A DNA stretch of 64,000 nt from NCBI GenBank assembly GCA_945267035.1, contig CALYOS010000002.1:1-64000 (forward strand). Reading direction: 5' to 3'. The stretch comes from an uncultured Neisseriaceae bacterium (lineage in GTDB: Bacteria; Pseudomonadota; Gammaproteobacteria; Burkholderiales; Neisseriaceae). A program made the translations under genes and the position numbers. Below the pieces are notes generated by a model. That model had not been told where the DNA came from and searched no databases. It saw only the letters and a list, made by a program, of their open reading frames with translations. How positions within the stretch are numbered: position 1 is the stretch's first letter; each line of letters starts with the position of its first letter. Shown here in pieces: positions 18,561 to 28,711 of this stretch.

Positions 18561-19244
18561 TTAATTTTTAACAAATAAATAACCTAGTCCGCGTACCGTT
18601 TGAATCAGGCTAGCATTACCTAATTTGTGCCGAATACTAGAAATATGCACGTCAATACTACGGTCAAATTTTGCTAATTTACGATCCAAAGCCTCTAGAG
18701 ATAAGGTTTCTTTGCTAACAACCTGACCGGCATGGCGCATCAACACTTCAAGAAGATTGAATTCTGTACTGGTCAATTCTAAAGGTTCGTCATCGATGGT
18801 CACCTGACGTTTAGCTGGATAAAGAACCACGCCACTGGCCGCGATGCTATTCGGTATACCATTTTGGTCATTGTCATGACTTTGGTGAGTGCGACGTAAA
18901 ATAGCATTAATACGAGCCAATAACTCGCGTGGCTGACATGGTTTAGGTACATAATCATCAGCACCCATTTCCAGACCAATAATCCGATCTATATCGTCAC
19001 CTTTAGCAGTTAACATAATAATCGGGATTTTGCTTTGTACACGTACTGTTTTCAGTACATCCAGACCATTCATCTTCGGCATCATAGAATCCAGTACTAC
19101 TACATCATACTGCCCGGACAGAATGTCCTTAACTCCAGTTTCGCCATCAGCTACACTACTCACTTCCAGCCCTTCGGCTGTTAAATACTCAGTTAACAAT
19201 TCTGTCAATAAATTATCGTCATCAATCAAAAGTACACGATTCAT
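18561..19244 (-). CDS. misR: Response regulator, MisR/CpxR-like (OmpR family)
   Basis: The 227-residue protein has a receiver domain with phospho-acceptor Asp in VVVLDSMMPKMNG (near residue 52), Thr in IIMLTAKGDD and Lys in VPKPCQPREL, then a winged-helix DNA-binding domain (TSTEFNLLEVLMRHAGQVVSKE, read around residues 161-182; VRGLGYLF at the end). It pairs with the sensor downstream. A GGAGGA site precedes the ATG. Confidence 0.85.
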   Translation of the reverse strand: MNRVLLIDDDNLLTELLTEYLTAEGLEVSSVADGETGVKDILSGQYDVVVLDSMMPKMNGLDVLKTVRVQSKIPIIMLTAKGDDIDRIIGLEMGADDYVPKPCQPRELLARINAILRRTHQSHDNDQNGIPNSIAASGVVLYPAKRQVTIDDEPLELTSTEFNLLEVLMRHAGQVVSKETLSLEALDRKLAKFDRSIDVHISSIRHKLGNASLIQTVRGLGYLFVKN

Positions 19245-19407
19245 ATCATCCTCCTCAATGGAAGTATAAGGTCTGTATTCACTACAAGCTTTTTAACTCA
19301 ATTTACGGTTTATATCTTAACATGTAGACAAAATTTATCTTTACATTAGAGCCGCTTTTGCTAATTTTTTCATTTAAAACCACAATGTTAAACAATAATA
19401 TTGCCAA

Positions 19408-21219
19408 TCACATACATTTGAATGAATACGGTTTTTGGCTGTTAAAACTGTCACATACCTGCTGAAAATGTGGTTTGAGCACCACAGTTTTAGGCTGTTC
19501 TTTCACTTTTCTAATTAGATCGGGCAGCGTATAAGGATAGTACTGGCTTACATGATCAAACCATTCCTTCGCCTCTCCAATCTTTTCTTCTTCCGCCAGA
19601 TAAAATCCTCGTACCAACGTATTAGAATACGGTCGATACCGACCAGTTAACAGGGCCGCTTGTTTTCCTTCTGCAGGCAATTTTGGATAAACCGCATTGA
19701 CCTGTTCTATAATGGCCATGTCTATGTAATAGCGCATAAAATACATACGTTTACGAAAATGCTGCATACGTATCATCTGTTCTGTGCGTGCGGAAGAATG
19801 ACTCGCTCGAAGCATGATAAATTGCTGGTACAAAATCATTTGGTGAAATATGAGTAACATCGTTATTAATGCCAACATACCCCAAAATAGCTGCTTTTTT
19901 TGAGAGAAAGGCTGAAAATGAGTTTGCTGTTGTTTCTCTGATACAGGTGTTAACGCAATACATAAAACAAACACGGCGAGAAAATAGGCATACCATAAGG
20001 GGTATTCCAACATACTGTGGCAAAGTGAAACCAAAATTAGACTAACCAGCAGAATTGATGAAGGGTTAAAATCTTTACTAAAAAAAGGCCAGATGGCGTA
20101 AAAAAAACAGCCAATCACGATTAGCAAGCCAACCAATCCTGTTTCAGCCAAAAGCTGCAGAATCAAATTGTGACAATGGGTAAATAGAACCGAAGTTTCA
20201 TACTCACGAAAACCCAAGGGATAGACATGCTCGATAGCAAAACCTTGATAGGAATAGCTTCCCCAGCCATAGCCAAACCAAGGTGCACTTTTAAAGATCA
20301 ACCAAGCTTTGTGCCATTCCATCCGTCGACCTGACATGGCAAATCCACCTTGTTCCAGCCGAGAAGTTCCCGATTCAAAATGAATCTGCCATAACCATTG
20401 AAATAAAGGACTGAGAATAAACTGAAACAACAAAACCAAGGCAATACCTATGGCTAGCATAGTTAAAAACCGATTAGCAGTCTTGCCATTTCGCCAGCGC
20501 CAAAACAGTAGCGAAATAGCAATCAAGACCACGTAGGCAATAATAGTCCGGGATCCTATCAATCCCATAATTCCGGTAAACCACAATAGCAAAGGTATCA
20601 CCAGCCAAACAGATAGCCGACGTTGATGCCACAAATAGCACAGAGCCAATACACCCCACATCAAATAATGCCCCAGATGATTGCGCTGTGCCAACTGTCC
20701 ATAAATATAATGATTACCCGGACCCGGCAACACACCGGGGATAGAACCGGCTATACCAGCAAATTGTAAAGCGCAAACTATTGTCTGTAACAGCACGCCA
20801 ATGAGTATGGCAAAAGCCATAATCGTTACTGCCTGAGTCTGTCCAATTCGAATGACCCAAGCTCTGGCACACCAAGCTAAAGAGGCAAAAATGATAAAAA
20901 CTAATGCAGCCAAATCAGACTGACTCGTATAAGGCAACCGCATTATTCTGGCTTGCAGCATCAACAATAGAGCCAATAGCAACAATCCGACCGAAGCAAC
21001 GGGTATACGCACTTTCGTTTTTTGCGTTAAGACGGTTAAACCAAACAAGGCAACCGCAAAAAATAAGCTTCCGGCATCCAGATAAAAACTGGACAAAGTA
21101 CCAGTACGCCAACTGGACATGAAAGGCACAATACAGATAGCCAACATCCCTACCCACCAAATCAGCTGCGCTGATAATCGGGGCGAATTCAAGTGCGAAT
21201 CCAACTTATGCTGATGCAT
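19408..21219 (-). CDS. pglL: PglL-type protein O-oligosaccharyltransferase
   Basis: The protein, 603 residues from the ATG at 21219 (GGAG six bases upstream; a longer frame starts at 21237), has about twelve membrane helices. It has the Wzy_C/PglL core: GNHYIYGQLAQRNHLGHYL near residue 170 and FTHCHNLILQLLAETGL near residue 345, with invariant histidines of the family. PglL moves a lipid-linked glycan onto serine residues of periplasmic proteins such as pilin in Neisseria. WaaL O-antigen ligases share the fold, but the length and the GNxN-H region favour PglL. No glycan synthesis genes lie nearby. Confidence 0.8.
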   Translation of the reverse strand: MHQHKLDSHLNSPRLSAQLIWWVGMLAICIVPFMSSWRTGTLSSFYLDAGSLFFAVALFGLTVLTQKTKVRIPVASVGLLLLALLLMLQARIMRLPYTSQSDLAALVFIIFASLAWCARAWVIRIGQTQAVTIMAFAILIGVLLQTIVCALQFAGIAGSIPGVLPGPGNHYIYGQLAQRNHLGHYLMWGVLALCYLWHQRRLSVWLVIPLLLWFTGIMGLIGSRTIIAYVVLIAISLLFWRWRNGKTANRFLTMLAIGIALVLLFQFILSPLFQWLWQIHFESGTSRLEQGGFAMSGRRMEWHKAWLIFKSAPWFGYGWGSYSYQGFAIEHVYPLGFREYETSVLFTHCHNLILQLLAETGLVGLLIVIGCFFYAIWPFFSKDFNPSSILLVSLILVSLCHSMLEYPLWYAYFLAVFVLCIALTPVSEKQQQTHFQPFSQKKQLFWGMLALITMLLIFHQMILYQQFIMLRASHSSARTEQMIRMQHFRKRMYFMRYYIDMAIIEQVNAVYPKLPAEGKQAALLTGRYRPYSNTLVRGFYLAEEEKIGEAKEWFDHVSQYYPYTLPDLIRKVKEQPKTVVLKPHFQQVCDSFNSQKPYSFKCM

Positions 21220-21267
21220 ATATTCTCCAACAGACATGGTTCTAAAATAAGACTAAACCATCACAAA

Positions 21268-21297
21268 CAGGCTGCCCGAATGCATTCAGACAGCCTG
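21268..21297 (-). terminator. DUS-like hairpin terminator of tatABC
   Basis: CAGGCTG (21268-21274) pairs with CAGCCTG (21291-21297) around an inner palindrome GAATGCATTC. The plus strand reads AGGCTGCCCGAA and the minus strand AGGCTGTCTGAA, each one base away from the AGGCTGCCTGAA uptake sequence of some Neisseriaceae. It lies 33 bases past the tatC stop. Confidence 0.6.
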
Positions 21298-21329
21298 AGA
21301 AAGTGTTAAGTCAATATAACAATTGATTT

Positions 21330-22091
21330 TTATTCCGACTTTACAGCAAGAGAAGAGCGCTGTTTATTATTCTTACCCAGACAACGGCATGCAATAATCC
21401 CGATTTCATACAGAAAAATCAGAGGCAGTGCCATTAACGTTTGCGATAAAACATCGGGTGGTGTTACCACTGCTGCAACCACAAAAGCACCCACAATGAC
21501 ATAAGAGCGAACTCGCTGCAGTTGCGCCACTGAAACGACACCCATGCGATTTAATAAAATAACCACCACAGGCACCTCAAACGTTACCCCAAAAGCCACA
21601 AACATCCCCATCACGAATGACAAATATTTATCAATATCTGTAGCCATGACAACACCGGCCGGCGTGATGCCTGTTAAAAATTTAAAAATTATTGGAAATA
21701 CAATAAAGTAGGCAAAGGTCATTCCCAATGCAAACAAAATAACACTGGCAGTCAGCAACGGCAAAATCAACCGTTTTTCATGTCGGTATAACCCTGGGGC
21801 AACAAATGCCCAGATCTGAAATAAACTATGAGGCAAAGTTAGGATAAAAGAAGCCATCAAAGTCACTTTAATTGGCACAAAAAAAGGCGCAATCACCTCG
21901 GTAGCAATCATTTTATTACCAGCTGGCAAATTAACCAGTAAAGGCTCAGCAATAAAAGTATAAATTTTTTGCGCAAAAGGAACCATGAACACGAAGCAAA
22001 GCAGCCAAACTCCTAATAACCAAAGCAAACGACGGCGTAATTCCAACAAATGTTCAATAAAAGAAACTTCAGCATTTTGATCTAGCGACAT
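21330..22091 (-). CDS. tatC: Sec-independent protein translocase TatC
   Basis: The 253-residue protein has six predicted membrane helices and the family motifs FIEHLLELRRRL at the start, FWAFVAPGLY-like QIWAFVAPGLYRHEK, and FGVTFEVPVVVILL. TatC is the receptor of the twin-arginine pathway for folded proteins. The ATG at 22091 fits the family start; an ATG at 22106 is also possible, and the frame reaches back to a TTG at 22112 that would almost touch the tatB stop at 22116. Confidence 0.94.
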   Translation of the reverse strand: MSLDQNAEVSFIEHLLELRRRLLWLLGVWLLCFVFMVPFAQKIYTFIAEPLLVNLPAGNKMIATEVIAPFFVPIKVTLMASFILTLPHSLFQIWAFVAPGLYRHEKRLILPLLTASVILFALGMTFAYFIVFPIIFKFLTGITPAGVVMATDIDKYLSFVMGMFVAFGVTFEVPVVVILLNRMGVVSVAQLQRVRSYVIVGAFVVAAVVTPPDVLSQTLMALPLIFLYEIGIIACRCLGKNNKQRSSLAVKSE

Positions 22092-22115
22092 AACAACATT
22101 ACCCATCAACACCCA

Positions 22116-22586
22116 TCAATGACGGCGTACACGCAACTTTGGCATTAACCGGTGTTTTGGTCTCATATCCCGTTTACGCTGTAAAGCTTGCCGCCGTAAG
22201 GAAACACGGTGGATAGGCGAAATTTCTGAAAGGCAGCTCTCATATTTTGATTGATACGATAGAAATGGCTCTGAAGAACTATGACTCTGATTATTGGTAA
22301 CCATAGCTCGATCAAGAGAGTCTAATTCTTCATTCACTTTGCCCAAATTGGTTCTAAGATCAGATTCGATTGAACGAGCTGCTAATTCAAAACTATCACG
22401 GGCTTGCTTAAATTCAGCCATGCCCGCCTGCTGATTTATTTCAGATTTAACATTATTTATATAATTTTGAATGCGACCTATCCACAATCCTACACTGTGT
22501 GCCACCTTAGGCAACCGTTCGGGACCCAGCACCACCAATGCAACAACTGCAATGAGCAAAATTTCGCCAAAACCCAGACCAAACAT
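22116..22586 (-). CDS. tatB: Twin-arginine translocase subunit TatB
   Basis: The 156-residue protein opens with MFGLGFGEILLIAVVALVVLGPERLP, the membrane helix, hinge and amphipathic start of TatB, followed by a long charged helix. The last 35 residues are strongly basic (RRQALQRKRDMRPKHRLMPK). It lies 5 bases after tatA. Confidence 0.92.
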   Translation of the reverse strand: MFGLGFGEILLIAVVALVVLGPERLPKVAHSVGLWIGRIQNYINNVKSEINQQAGMAEFKQARDSFELAARSIESDLRTNLGKVNEELDSLDRAMVTNNQSHSSSEPFLSYQSKYESCLSEISPIHRVSLRRQALQRKRDMRPKHRLMPKLRVRRH

Positions 22587-22591
22587 CGTCT

Positions 22592-22792
22592 TTACGCTTT
22601 ATGATCGTCTTGTTGATGTTCGATTACTTCCTCTTTTTGATTGCTTTCAATATTACCTTCATTTAGCCCTTTTTTAAAATCATGGACAGCGCTACCAAGA
22701 TCTTTACCGACATTCCGCAACTTCTTAGTTCCGAACACCAATACCACGATCAGCAAGACCATTATCCAATGCCAAATTGATAAACTACCCAT
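22592..22792 (-). CDS. tatA: Twin-arginine translocase subunit TatA
   Basis: The 66-residue protein has one N-terminal helix, the hinge [15 protein letters not shown] and an amphipathic helix ([10 protein letters not shown]), then a short acidic tail. TatA forms the pore-like assembly of the twin-arginine pathway. It opens the tatABC unit, 72 bases after hisE on the same strand. Confidence 0.93.
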   Translation of the reverse strand: MGSLSIWHWIMVLLIVVLVFGTKKLRNVGKDLGSAVHDFKKGLNEGNIESNQKEEVIEHQQDDHKA

Positions 22793-22864
22793 TATTTATT
22801 CCTTTTACTACTACAACAAAAATGCGCCTATTGCCACTAGCAACAGCGCATGCGCAAAAAAAAA

Positions 22865-23212
22865 TTACCGTGATTGTCGGCTGGCTTTTTCAGTCAACCC
22901 AGACACATGTTGTCGCCGTTGCAATTCATTGAGTACATCATCCACCCTAAGCTCATGTGAAGTCAACAGCACCATTGTGTGAAACCAAAGATCTGCTATT
23001 TCTTTAACCAAATGAGTTTGATCACCATCTTTGGCTGCCATCAACACCTCCCCTGCTTCTTCAATGATTTTTTTTAAAATTTTATCTTCACCAGCATGCA
23101 ACAGTTGCGCCACATAAGAGCTATCAGGTGATGCATGTCGTCTAGACATCATTACATCTGTTAATTCCGTTAAAATTGTCGTTGTATTCTGCTGTTTAGA
23201 TGTTTCAGCCAT
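22865..23212 (-). CDS. hisE: Phosphoribosyl-ATP pyrophosphatase
   Basis: The 115-residue protein has the MazG-type motif ILKKIIEEAGEVLMAAKDGD and KEIADLWFHTMVLL of HisE, which turns PR-ATP into PR-AMP, step two of histidine synthesis. The ATG at 23212 has an AGGG directly before it; a GTG at 23224 is the other in-frame choice. It follows hisI by 32 bases. Confidence 0.93.
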   Translation of the reverse strand: MAETSKQQNTTTILTELTDVMMSRRHASPDSSYVAQLLHAGEDKILKKIIEEAGEVLMAAKDGDQTHLVKEIADLWFHTMVLLTSHELRVDDVLNELQRRQHVSGLTEKASRQSR

Positions 23213-23244
23213 CCCTATTCTCACTAGTAGATCACTATGGATTA

Positions 23245-23646
23245 TTATTCATCAGAATGGCGTGAGTATATCTCCCGCTCACTCTTTAAAACCGAGTCTG
23301 TTATTTGCCATTGTTGATGCTGAAAAACTCTGTAAAAACAAGATTGACGACCGGTATGACAGGCAATACCGCCTTGTTGTTCAACCAGCAAAACGATGGC
23401 ATCACCATCGCAATCTAAGCGTATTTCAAAAACTTTTTGCCGGTGACCAGATTGTTCACCTTTCATCCAGAGTTTTCGGCGAGATCGACTGTAATAATGC
23501 GCAAATCCACTTTGAACTGTACATGCCAAAGCTTCAGCATTCATCCATGCAACCATTAGGATGCGTAAACTGAATTTATCCTGAACCACAGCACAGATCA
23601 AACCCTGATCATTCCACTTGATTTCATCCAGTAGCTTATTTGCCAC
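23245..23646 (-). CDS. hisI: Phosphoribosyl-AMP cyclohydrolase
   Basis: The 133-residue enzyme opens the purine ring of PR-AMP. Conserved family elements are [28 protein letters not shown], and the metal-binding [22 protein letters not shown]. HisI and HisE are separate proteins here, as in other Betaproteobacteria. Confidence 0.94.
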   Translation of the reverse strand: MANKLLDEIKWNDQGLICAVVQDKFSLRILMVAWMNAEALACTVQSGFAHYYSRSRRKLWMKGEQSGHRQKVFEIRLDCDGDAIVLLVEQQGGIACHTGRQSCFYRVFQHQQWQITDSVLKSEREIYSRHSDE

Positions 23647-23688
23647 AAACTGAATCCTTGCAGGTGAAAAATGAAAATAAAAACTGCA

Positions 23689-24456
23689 CTATAGCCGAAC
23701 GGTAATTCCGGCATTGTGCATCGCTATTTTAGCTTCATGAATACTGACTTCACCAAAATGAAAAATACTGGCGGCCAATACGGCATCAGCTCGACCTAAT
23801 TGTACACCTTCGATCAAATGATTGATATTCCCTACGCCACCTGATGCGATCACCGGTATGGAAACTCCATCACTAATTGCACGAGTTAAGGGTAAATTAA
23901 ATCCCACTTTAGTTCCGTCACGATCCATACTGGTGAGCAAGATCTCGCCAGCACCACGCTCAACCATATTTTGTGCCCACTCAATCGCATCTAAACCAGT
24001 ATTATGCCTGCCACCGTGAGTAAATACTTCCCAGCGTGAATTGCTGTCATCTACTGCTTTAGCATCTATGGCGACTACCAAAATTTGATTACCAAAAGTA
24101 TGACTGATTTCATTAACCAGCTGCGGATGATTTACCGCAGCTGTATTAATGGAGACTTTATCCGCGCCAGCATTAAGCAGACGACGCACATCTTCAACAC
24201 TGCGAATTCCCCCGCCTACCGTTAAGGGAATAAACACTTTGCTGGCAACCGCTTCAATCGTATGCAAAATGGTCTCGCGATGATCAGAACTGGCGGTAAT
24301 GTCTAGAAAAGTTAATTCATCTGCGCCTTCATCATTATATCGTTGAGCCACTTCAACAGGATTACCTGCATCGCGCAAAGAAACAAAATTAATTCCTTTG
24401 ACCACACGACCATTATCCACATCCAGACAGGGAATAATTCGCTTGGCTAAAGTCAT
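23689..24456 (-). CDS. hisF: Imidazole glycerol phosphate synthase subunit HisF
   Basis: The 255-residue TIM barrel has the paired catalytic aspartates in [15 protein letters not shown] (residue 11) and [14 protein letters not shown] (near 130). It uses ammonia from HisH to make imidazole glycerol phosphate and AICAR. Two adjacent ATG codons (24459 and 24456) are possible; the second fits the family start [12 protein letters not shown]. Confidence 0.95.
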   Translation of the reverse strand: MTLAKRIIPCLDVDNGRVVKGINFVSLRDAGNPVEVAQRYNDEGADELTFLDITASSDHRETILHTIEAVASKVFIPLTVGGGIRSVEDVRRLLNAGADKVSINTAAVNHPQLVNEISHTFGNQILVVAIDAKAVDDSNSRWEVFTHGGRHNTGLDAIEWAQNMVERGAGEILLTSMDRDGTKVGFNLPLTRAISDGVSIPVIASGGVGNINHLIEGVQLGRADAVLAASIFHFGEVSIHEAKIAMHNAGITVRL

Positions 24457-24478
24457 CATCTGCTCTTTCTAAAAATGA

Positions 24479-24817
24479 TTACTCGATTGAAGTTCCTAGA
24501 ATAAATGCGGCCCAATCTAATGTATGTAGTTGCAAGTGATAAAAGCCAATTGAAACAATGACAGCATAAACGACGGCATTGATAAAATTTAGACAAATAA
24601 CATCAAACAACCACATCATTATAAACACATATATCCACATGAATAAGTAATTTAACGATGGCTCCGCACCTATATCTGGCAAAGATCGATTAATCCCAAT
24701 CATCAAGACAAATTGTAAAATCATGAATAAAAATGAATCGGCTAAAGCACTTCTTTTACGACCATAAATCAACAATAGCCATATGCATAATAATATTGCT
24801 AAAACTATCTTCAGCAT
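24479..24817 (-). CDS. Unknown small membrane protein inside the his cluster
   Basis: The 112-residue protein has about four hydrophobic helices (near residues 2-17, 28-44, 56-78 and 80-98) with few charged residues. I do not recognise a family. It lies 22 bases before hisF and about 146 bases after hisA on the same strand, so it may be carried on the his transcript. The 146-base AT-rich gap upstream could hold its own promoter. Confidence 0.6.
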   Translation of the reverse strand: MLKIVLAILLCIWLLLIYGRKRSALADSFLFMILQFVLMIGINRSLPDIGAEPSLNYLFMWIYVFIMMWLFDVICLNFINAVVYAVIVSIGFYHLQLHTLDWAAFILGTSIE

Positions 24818-24963
24818 TGATACCGTTTCCTTGATAAAAAAGTAATAATTCGTATTGTTAAAGTTAATTTATTAATATTTAGTTAAAATAGATAACTTGT
24901 TCGAGTTTAATTTCAAAAATATTTAAATATTATCAATTTGTTATACAAATATACCTAGAAAAT

Positions 24964-25707
24964 TTATTGCACGTTCATGCGATCAACCATTTGCTGCGCT
25001 TCCATCAAATCAAGTGTTTTTTCATATATTGCCCGTCCGATAATCACTCCAGCAATACCACTTTGCCTAACGGCACATAAAGCTTTGATATCCTTTAAAT
25101 TGGTGACCCCACCAGAAGCAATCACCGGAATAGTTACAGCCTGTGCCAGTTTGGCAGTGGCGGGAATATTCACCCCTTGCATCATGCCATCCCGACCTAT
25201 ATCAGTATAAATGATGCTGTCAATGCCAAAATCCTCATAAGTTCGCGCTAACTCTTCCACCTGATAATCGGTTACCTTGGCCCAACCATCTATCGCTACC
25301 TGTCCATCTTTAGCATCCAGACCAACAATAATTTTTCCTGGAAACTCGGTGCATGCCGCCTGCACAAATTGAGGATTGGTTACCGCAGCTGTACCAATAA
25401 TGACGTAATCCAAGCCTAATTTCAAAAAGTTTTCAATCGTCTGTAAATCTCGTATCCCGCCACCTAACTGAATAGGTATACGCTGATCCACCGCAGCAAT
25501 AATCGACTGGATCGCCATCATATTTTCAGGCTTGCCGGAAAATGCACCATTGAGATCAACTAAATGTAGCCGACGTGCTCCTTGCTGGTACCAGTGCTCA
25601 GCCATGCGTGCCGGATCATTGGAAAATACTGTGGCTTTTTCCATCAAACCTTGTTGCAAACGAACACATTTTCCATCTTTCAAATCGATTGCAGGAATCA
25701 ATAACAT
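24964..25707 (-). CDS. hisA: Phosphoribosylformimino-AICAR ribotide isomerase
   Basis: The 247-residue TIM barrel is a sequence relative of HisF. The catalytic aspartates are in [16 protein letters not shown] (residue 7) and [15 protein letters not shown] (near 129). It carries out the fourth step of histidine synthesis. It follows hisH by 33 bases. Confidence 0.95.
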   Translation of the reverse strand: MLLIPAIDLKDGKCVRLQQGLMEKATVFSNDPARMAEHWYQQGARRLHLVDLNGAFSGKPENMMAIQSIIAAVDQRIPIQLGGGIRDLQTIENFLKLGLDYVIIGTAAVTNPQFVQAACTEFPGKIIVGLDAKDGQVAIDGWAKVTDYQVEELARTYEDFGIDSIIYTDIGRDGMMQGVNIPATAKLAQAVTIPVIASGGVTNLKDIKALCAVRQSGIAGVIIGRAIYEKTLDLMEAQQMVDRMNVQ

Positions 25708-25740
25708 CCTAACCTCACCACGGGTAAAAAATTTAATATT

Positions 25741-26391
25741 TCAAACCGATCCATCCCATAACAGAAAATTACCTAACAACTTCAAACCAGCTGTGTGGCT
25801 TTTTTCGGTGTGAAACTGCGTAGCAAACACATTATCTTTACCAACTATACAGGCAAATGGATTGGGATACTGCGCCGTCGCTAATACAATTTCCTGCATT
25901 TCGGGTAGCAAGTAATAACTGTGGACGAAATAAAACCACTCATCCTGTTCAATTCCAGCAAACAGTGGGTGCGCTCGTGTCTGATGCACACTATTCCACC
26001 CCATATGTGGAATTTTTAAACGCTGGCCTGACTTATCTACTTGGTCTGATGCAAAACGTTGCACCGTACCCTTAAACCAGCCCAATCCGGTGGTATTGCC
26101 TTCTGCACTGGATTCAAACAATAATTGTGCCCCAACACAAATACCCAAAAAGGGTTTATTAAGCAAACTTTCCTGTAAAACCTTTATCAAACCCCTACCA
26201 TGCAACACAGCCATGCAATCAGGCATTGCTCCCTGACCAGGGAAAACAACTTTATCCGCCGATAAAATTTCTTCAGGTTCATCGCTTAGTACTATTGTGG
26301 CATGAGTTTGCTGCATTTCGTTCGCACTTTGCAACGATTGCAATACCGAATGCAAATTTCCCATACCATAATTAACAATCGCTACTTTCAC
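25741..26391 (-). CDS. hisH: Imidazole glycerol phosphate synthase subunit HisH
   Basis: This class I glutamine amidotransferase supplies ammonia to HisF. The nucleophile is in LGICVGAQLLFESS and the His-Glu pair in FATQFHTEKS. I place the start at a GTG (26391), giving 216 residues beginning VKVAIVNYGMGNLHSV as in the family; an ATG at 26436 would add 15 residues (MQWFEKIYLFDERAQ) with no family likeness. AAGAG lies before the GTG. Confidence 0.92.
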   Translation of the reverse strand: MKVAIVNYGMGNLHSVLQSLQSANEMQQTHATIVLSDEPEEILSADKVVFPGQGAMPDCMAVLHGRGLIKVLQESLLNKPFLGICVGAQLLFESSAEGNTTGLGWFKGTVQRFASDQVDKSGQRLKIPHMGWNSVHQTRAHPLFAGIEQDEWFYFVHSYYLLPEMQEIVLATAQYPNPFACIVGKDNVFATQFHTEKSHTAGLKLLGNFLLWDGSV

Positions 26392-26436
26392 CTGGGCTCT
26401 TTCATCAAATAAATATATTTTTTCAAACCATTGCAA

Positions 26437-26833
26437 TGTATTTTCAATGACTAATTATATATAACCCAGTCTAATTGAAATAAATGAGTATCATTCCTTA
26501 GAGTATGTAAATAATATGCACATCATAATGGGATAATACACATTTAATCAATATTTAACTATTATAGTACAAATATTATATAAATTGTCATTTTTTGACT
26601 ATATATCGGCTTTCAATGGCATATCCTAGCTCAGTTAATGCTAAATTCAAAACACAAGAATATATGATGCTTAACTGTTAGCGTTGAGATAAGTATTTCA
26701 TCATATTAAGAAAAATTTACTATACAAGAGTCATCACAGAGCATTCTAGTCAAATAAAGTTATTTAACTTAAATTAACTAAATCAAGAACATCGATCTAC
26801 AACCAGATTAATTTTAATCATCATTTGGGATAA
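26437..26833. other. AT-rich gap between hisB and hisH
   Basis: About 400 bases with no ORF, tRNA or clear hairpin. It probably holds the promoter for hisH-hisA onward on the minus strand, but no -35/-10 pair stands out. Confidence 0.4.
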
Positions 26834-27427
26834 TTAATCTGTTAATGTTCCTTTAGTAGACGGCAATATTCCTAGCATTCGTTCATCAAAAGCCACAGCC
26901 ATGCGTAACGCACGTCCAAATGCTTTGAATAAAGTTTCTGCCTGATGATGGGCGTTGGCTCCGCGGATATTATCAATATGTGCCGTCATCATCGCATGAT
27001 TAACCAAACCTTGAAAAAATTCATGGAATAAATCCACTTCAAACCGACCAATCATCGCCCGGCTAAAATCTACCTGATAGATAAGTCCTGGACGGCCAGA
27101 TAAATCGAGTACCACTCTACTTAAAGACTCATCTAGTGGCACATAACTGTGACCATAGCGACAAATCCCTCTTTTTTCTCCTAAAGCTGTTTTGATTGCC
27201 TGACCTAATGTAATTCCAATATCTTCTACCGTATGATGGTCATCAATATGCACATCACCACGACAATTGATATCTAGATCAATTAAACCATGACGTGCAA
27301 TCTGATCCAGCATATGCTCCAGAAAGGGCACACCTGTATCAAAATGCCCAATGCCAGTCCCATCCAGATTTATAGAAATGTTTATTTGCGTTTCATTGGT
27401 ATTTCGGGTCACCGTGGCCGTTCGCAT
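26834..27427 (-). CDS. hisB: Imidazoleglycerol-phosphate dehydratase
   Basis: The 197-residue monofunctional enzyme has the metal-binding histidine motifs HHTVEDIGI (near residue 68) and [18 protein letters not shown] (near 160). It carries out the sixth step of histidine synthesis; the histidinol-phosphatase domain found in E. coli HisB is absent, as usual in Betaproteobacteria. The ATG at 27427 begins [14 protein letters not shown] like the family; another ATG at 27439 adds four residues. Confidence 0.95.
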   Translation of the reverse strand: MRTATVTRNTNETQINISINLDGTGIGHFDTGVPFLEHMLDQIARHGLIDLDINCRGDVHIDDHHTVEDIGITLGQAIKTALGEKRGICRYGHSYVPLDESLSRVVLDLSGRPGLIYQVDFSRAMIGRFEVDLFHEFFQGLVNHAMMTAHIDNIRGANAHHQAETLFKAFGRALRMAVAFDERMLGILPSTKGTLTD

Positions 27428-27648
27428 TTCATTTTCCATTCATAAGTATCAATTTGACGGTATCACTAACTGTAATCGAAAAATTTTGCTCAGATAAGGC
27501 TATTCTAACTATATGGCATATATTTTACAGTATGATACGCTGACATGAACATCTAAACTGAGTAATACCTAGTTTGTATCCTCTTGCTTTCAGACATATT
27601 GACTACATAATATTAGAATCTATCTATATATTTATACATATTTATACT

Positions 27649-28599
27649 ATGAGTCAAACCAGTCATTATCAATTAAAAGAAATCGATAATACCGCTTTAC
27701 AACGCCTTTGTGGCGTACTAGATCAACACATTATTAATTTGGGCAAAGCACTTAACCTAACTATTACCCGTCATTTTGACCAGTTTACCCTCACTGGAGA
27801 ATTGGTTAATCAAGGGATTTGCGCATTAGAAAATTTGGCTAAAATTGCCCAAAAACGTGATTTAGAAGACAGTGATATTCAACTGGCGGCAGTTGAAGCC
27901 AAAACCAACACCCAAGATCAGCGCTCAGACCGTCAAACTTGGACTTTGCGTACACGTCGGGGCAATATTGGTGGACGCACTCCGCGCCAAAGTAGCTACA
28001 TTCAGGCTTTGCTTAAACATGATGTGGTTTTTGGATTAGGACCAGCTGGAACCGGCAAGACCTATTTGGCTGTGGCAGCGGCCGTAGATGCCATTGAAAA
28101 ACACCAGGTTGAACGCATCGTTTTGGTGCGCCCAGCTGTAGAAGCCGGCGAAAAACTGGGATTTCTACCCGGCGATTTAGCGCAGAAAGTCGATCCTTAT
28201 TTGCGTCCGTTATATGATGCTTTGTATGATTTGATGGGTTTTGATCGCGTAACCAAGCTATTGGAAAAAGGCTTAATTGAAATTGCTCCATTAGCCTATA
28301 TGCGCGGGCGGACACTAAACAGCGCCTTTATTATCCTTGATGAGGCACAAAATACCACCCCAGAACAAATGAAAATGTTTTTAACCCGCATTGGATTCGG
28401 AGCCAAAGCAGTGATCACGGGTGACACCAGCCAAATCGATTTACCACGTCACATCAAAAGCGGGCTAAAAGATGCGCGCGAAAAACTCAGCATCATTGAC
28501 GGGATTTATTTTCACGTGTTTACCAGTGAAGATGTCGTACGCCATCCCTTAGTACAGCAAATCGTCGATGCCTATGATCGTGCGGATGAGGAAGAATAA
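27649..28599 (+). CDS. PhoH-like ATPase
   Basis: From the ATG at 27649 the protein has 316 residues. An N-terminal KH-like/PhoH-L region is followed by the P-loop [15 protein letters not shown] near residue 128 and [21 protein letters not shown] near residue 229. This is the PhoH-like (YbeZ) family, ATPases tied to RNA handling, usually next to ybeY; no ybeY follows here. The upstream frame adds 25 hydrophobic residues and is probably not translated. It is divergent from hisB. Confidence 0.88.
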   Translation: MSQTSHYQLKEIDNTALQRLCGVLDQHIINLGKALNLTITRHFDQFTLTGELVNQGICALENLAKIAQKRDLEDSDIQLAAVEAKTNTQDQRSDRQTWTLRTRRGNIGGRTPRQSSYIQALLKHDVVFGLGPAGTGKTYLAVAAAVDAIEKHQVERIVLVRPAVEAGEKLGFLPGDLAQKVDPYLRPLYDALYDLMGFDRVTKLLEKGLIEIAPLAYMRGRTLNSAFIILDEAQNTTPEQMKMFLTRIGFGAKAVITGDTSQIDLPRHIKSGLKDAREKLSIIDGIYFHVFTSEDVVRHPLVQQIVDAYDRADEEE

Positions 28600-28711
28600 T
28601 CCTCAGATTGATTAAAGGATCCCATTCTATTTGACCATGAATGGCTGATTTCCAAACAAGGACATTTAAATTGGCTATTCAATAGGTTTGGCAATATTAG
28701 GTCTGTTTACG

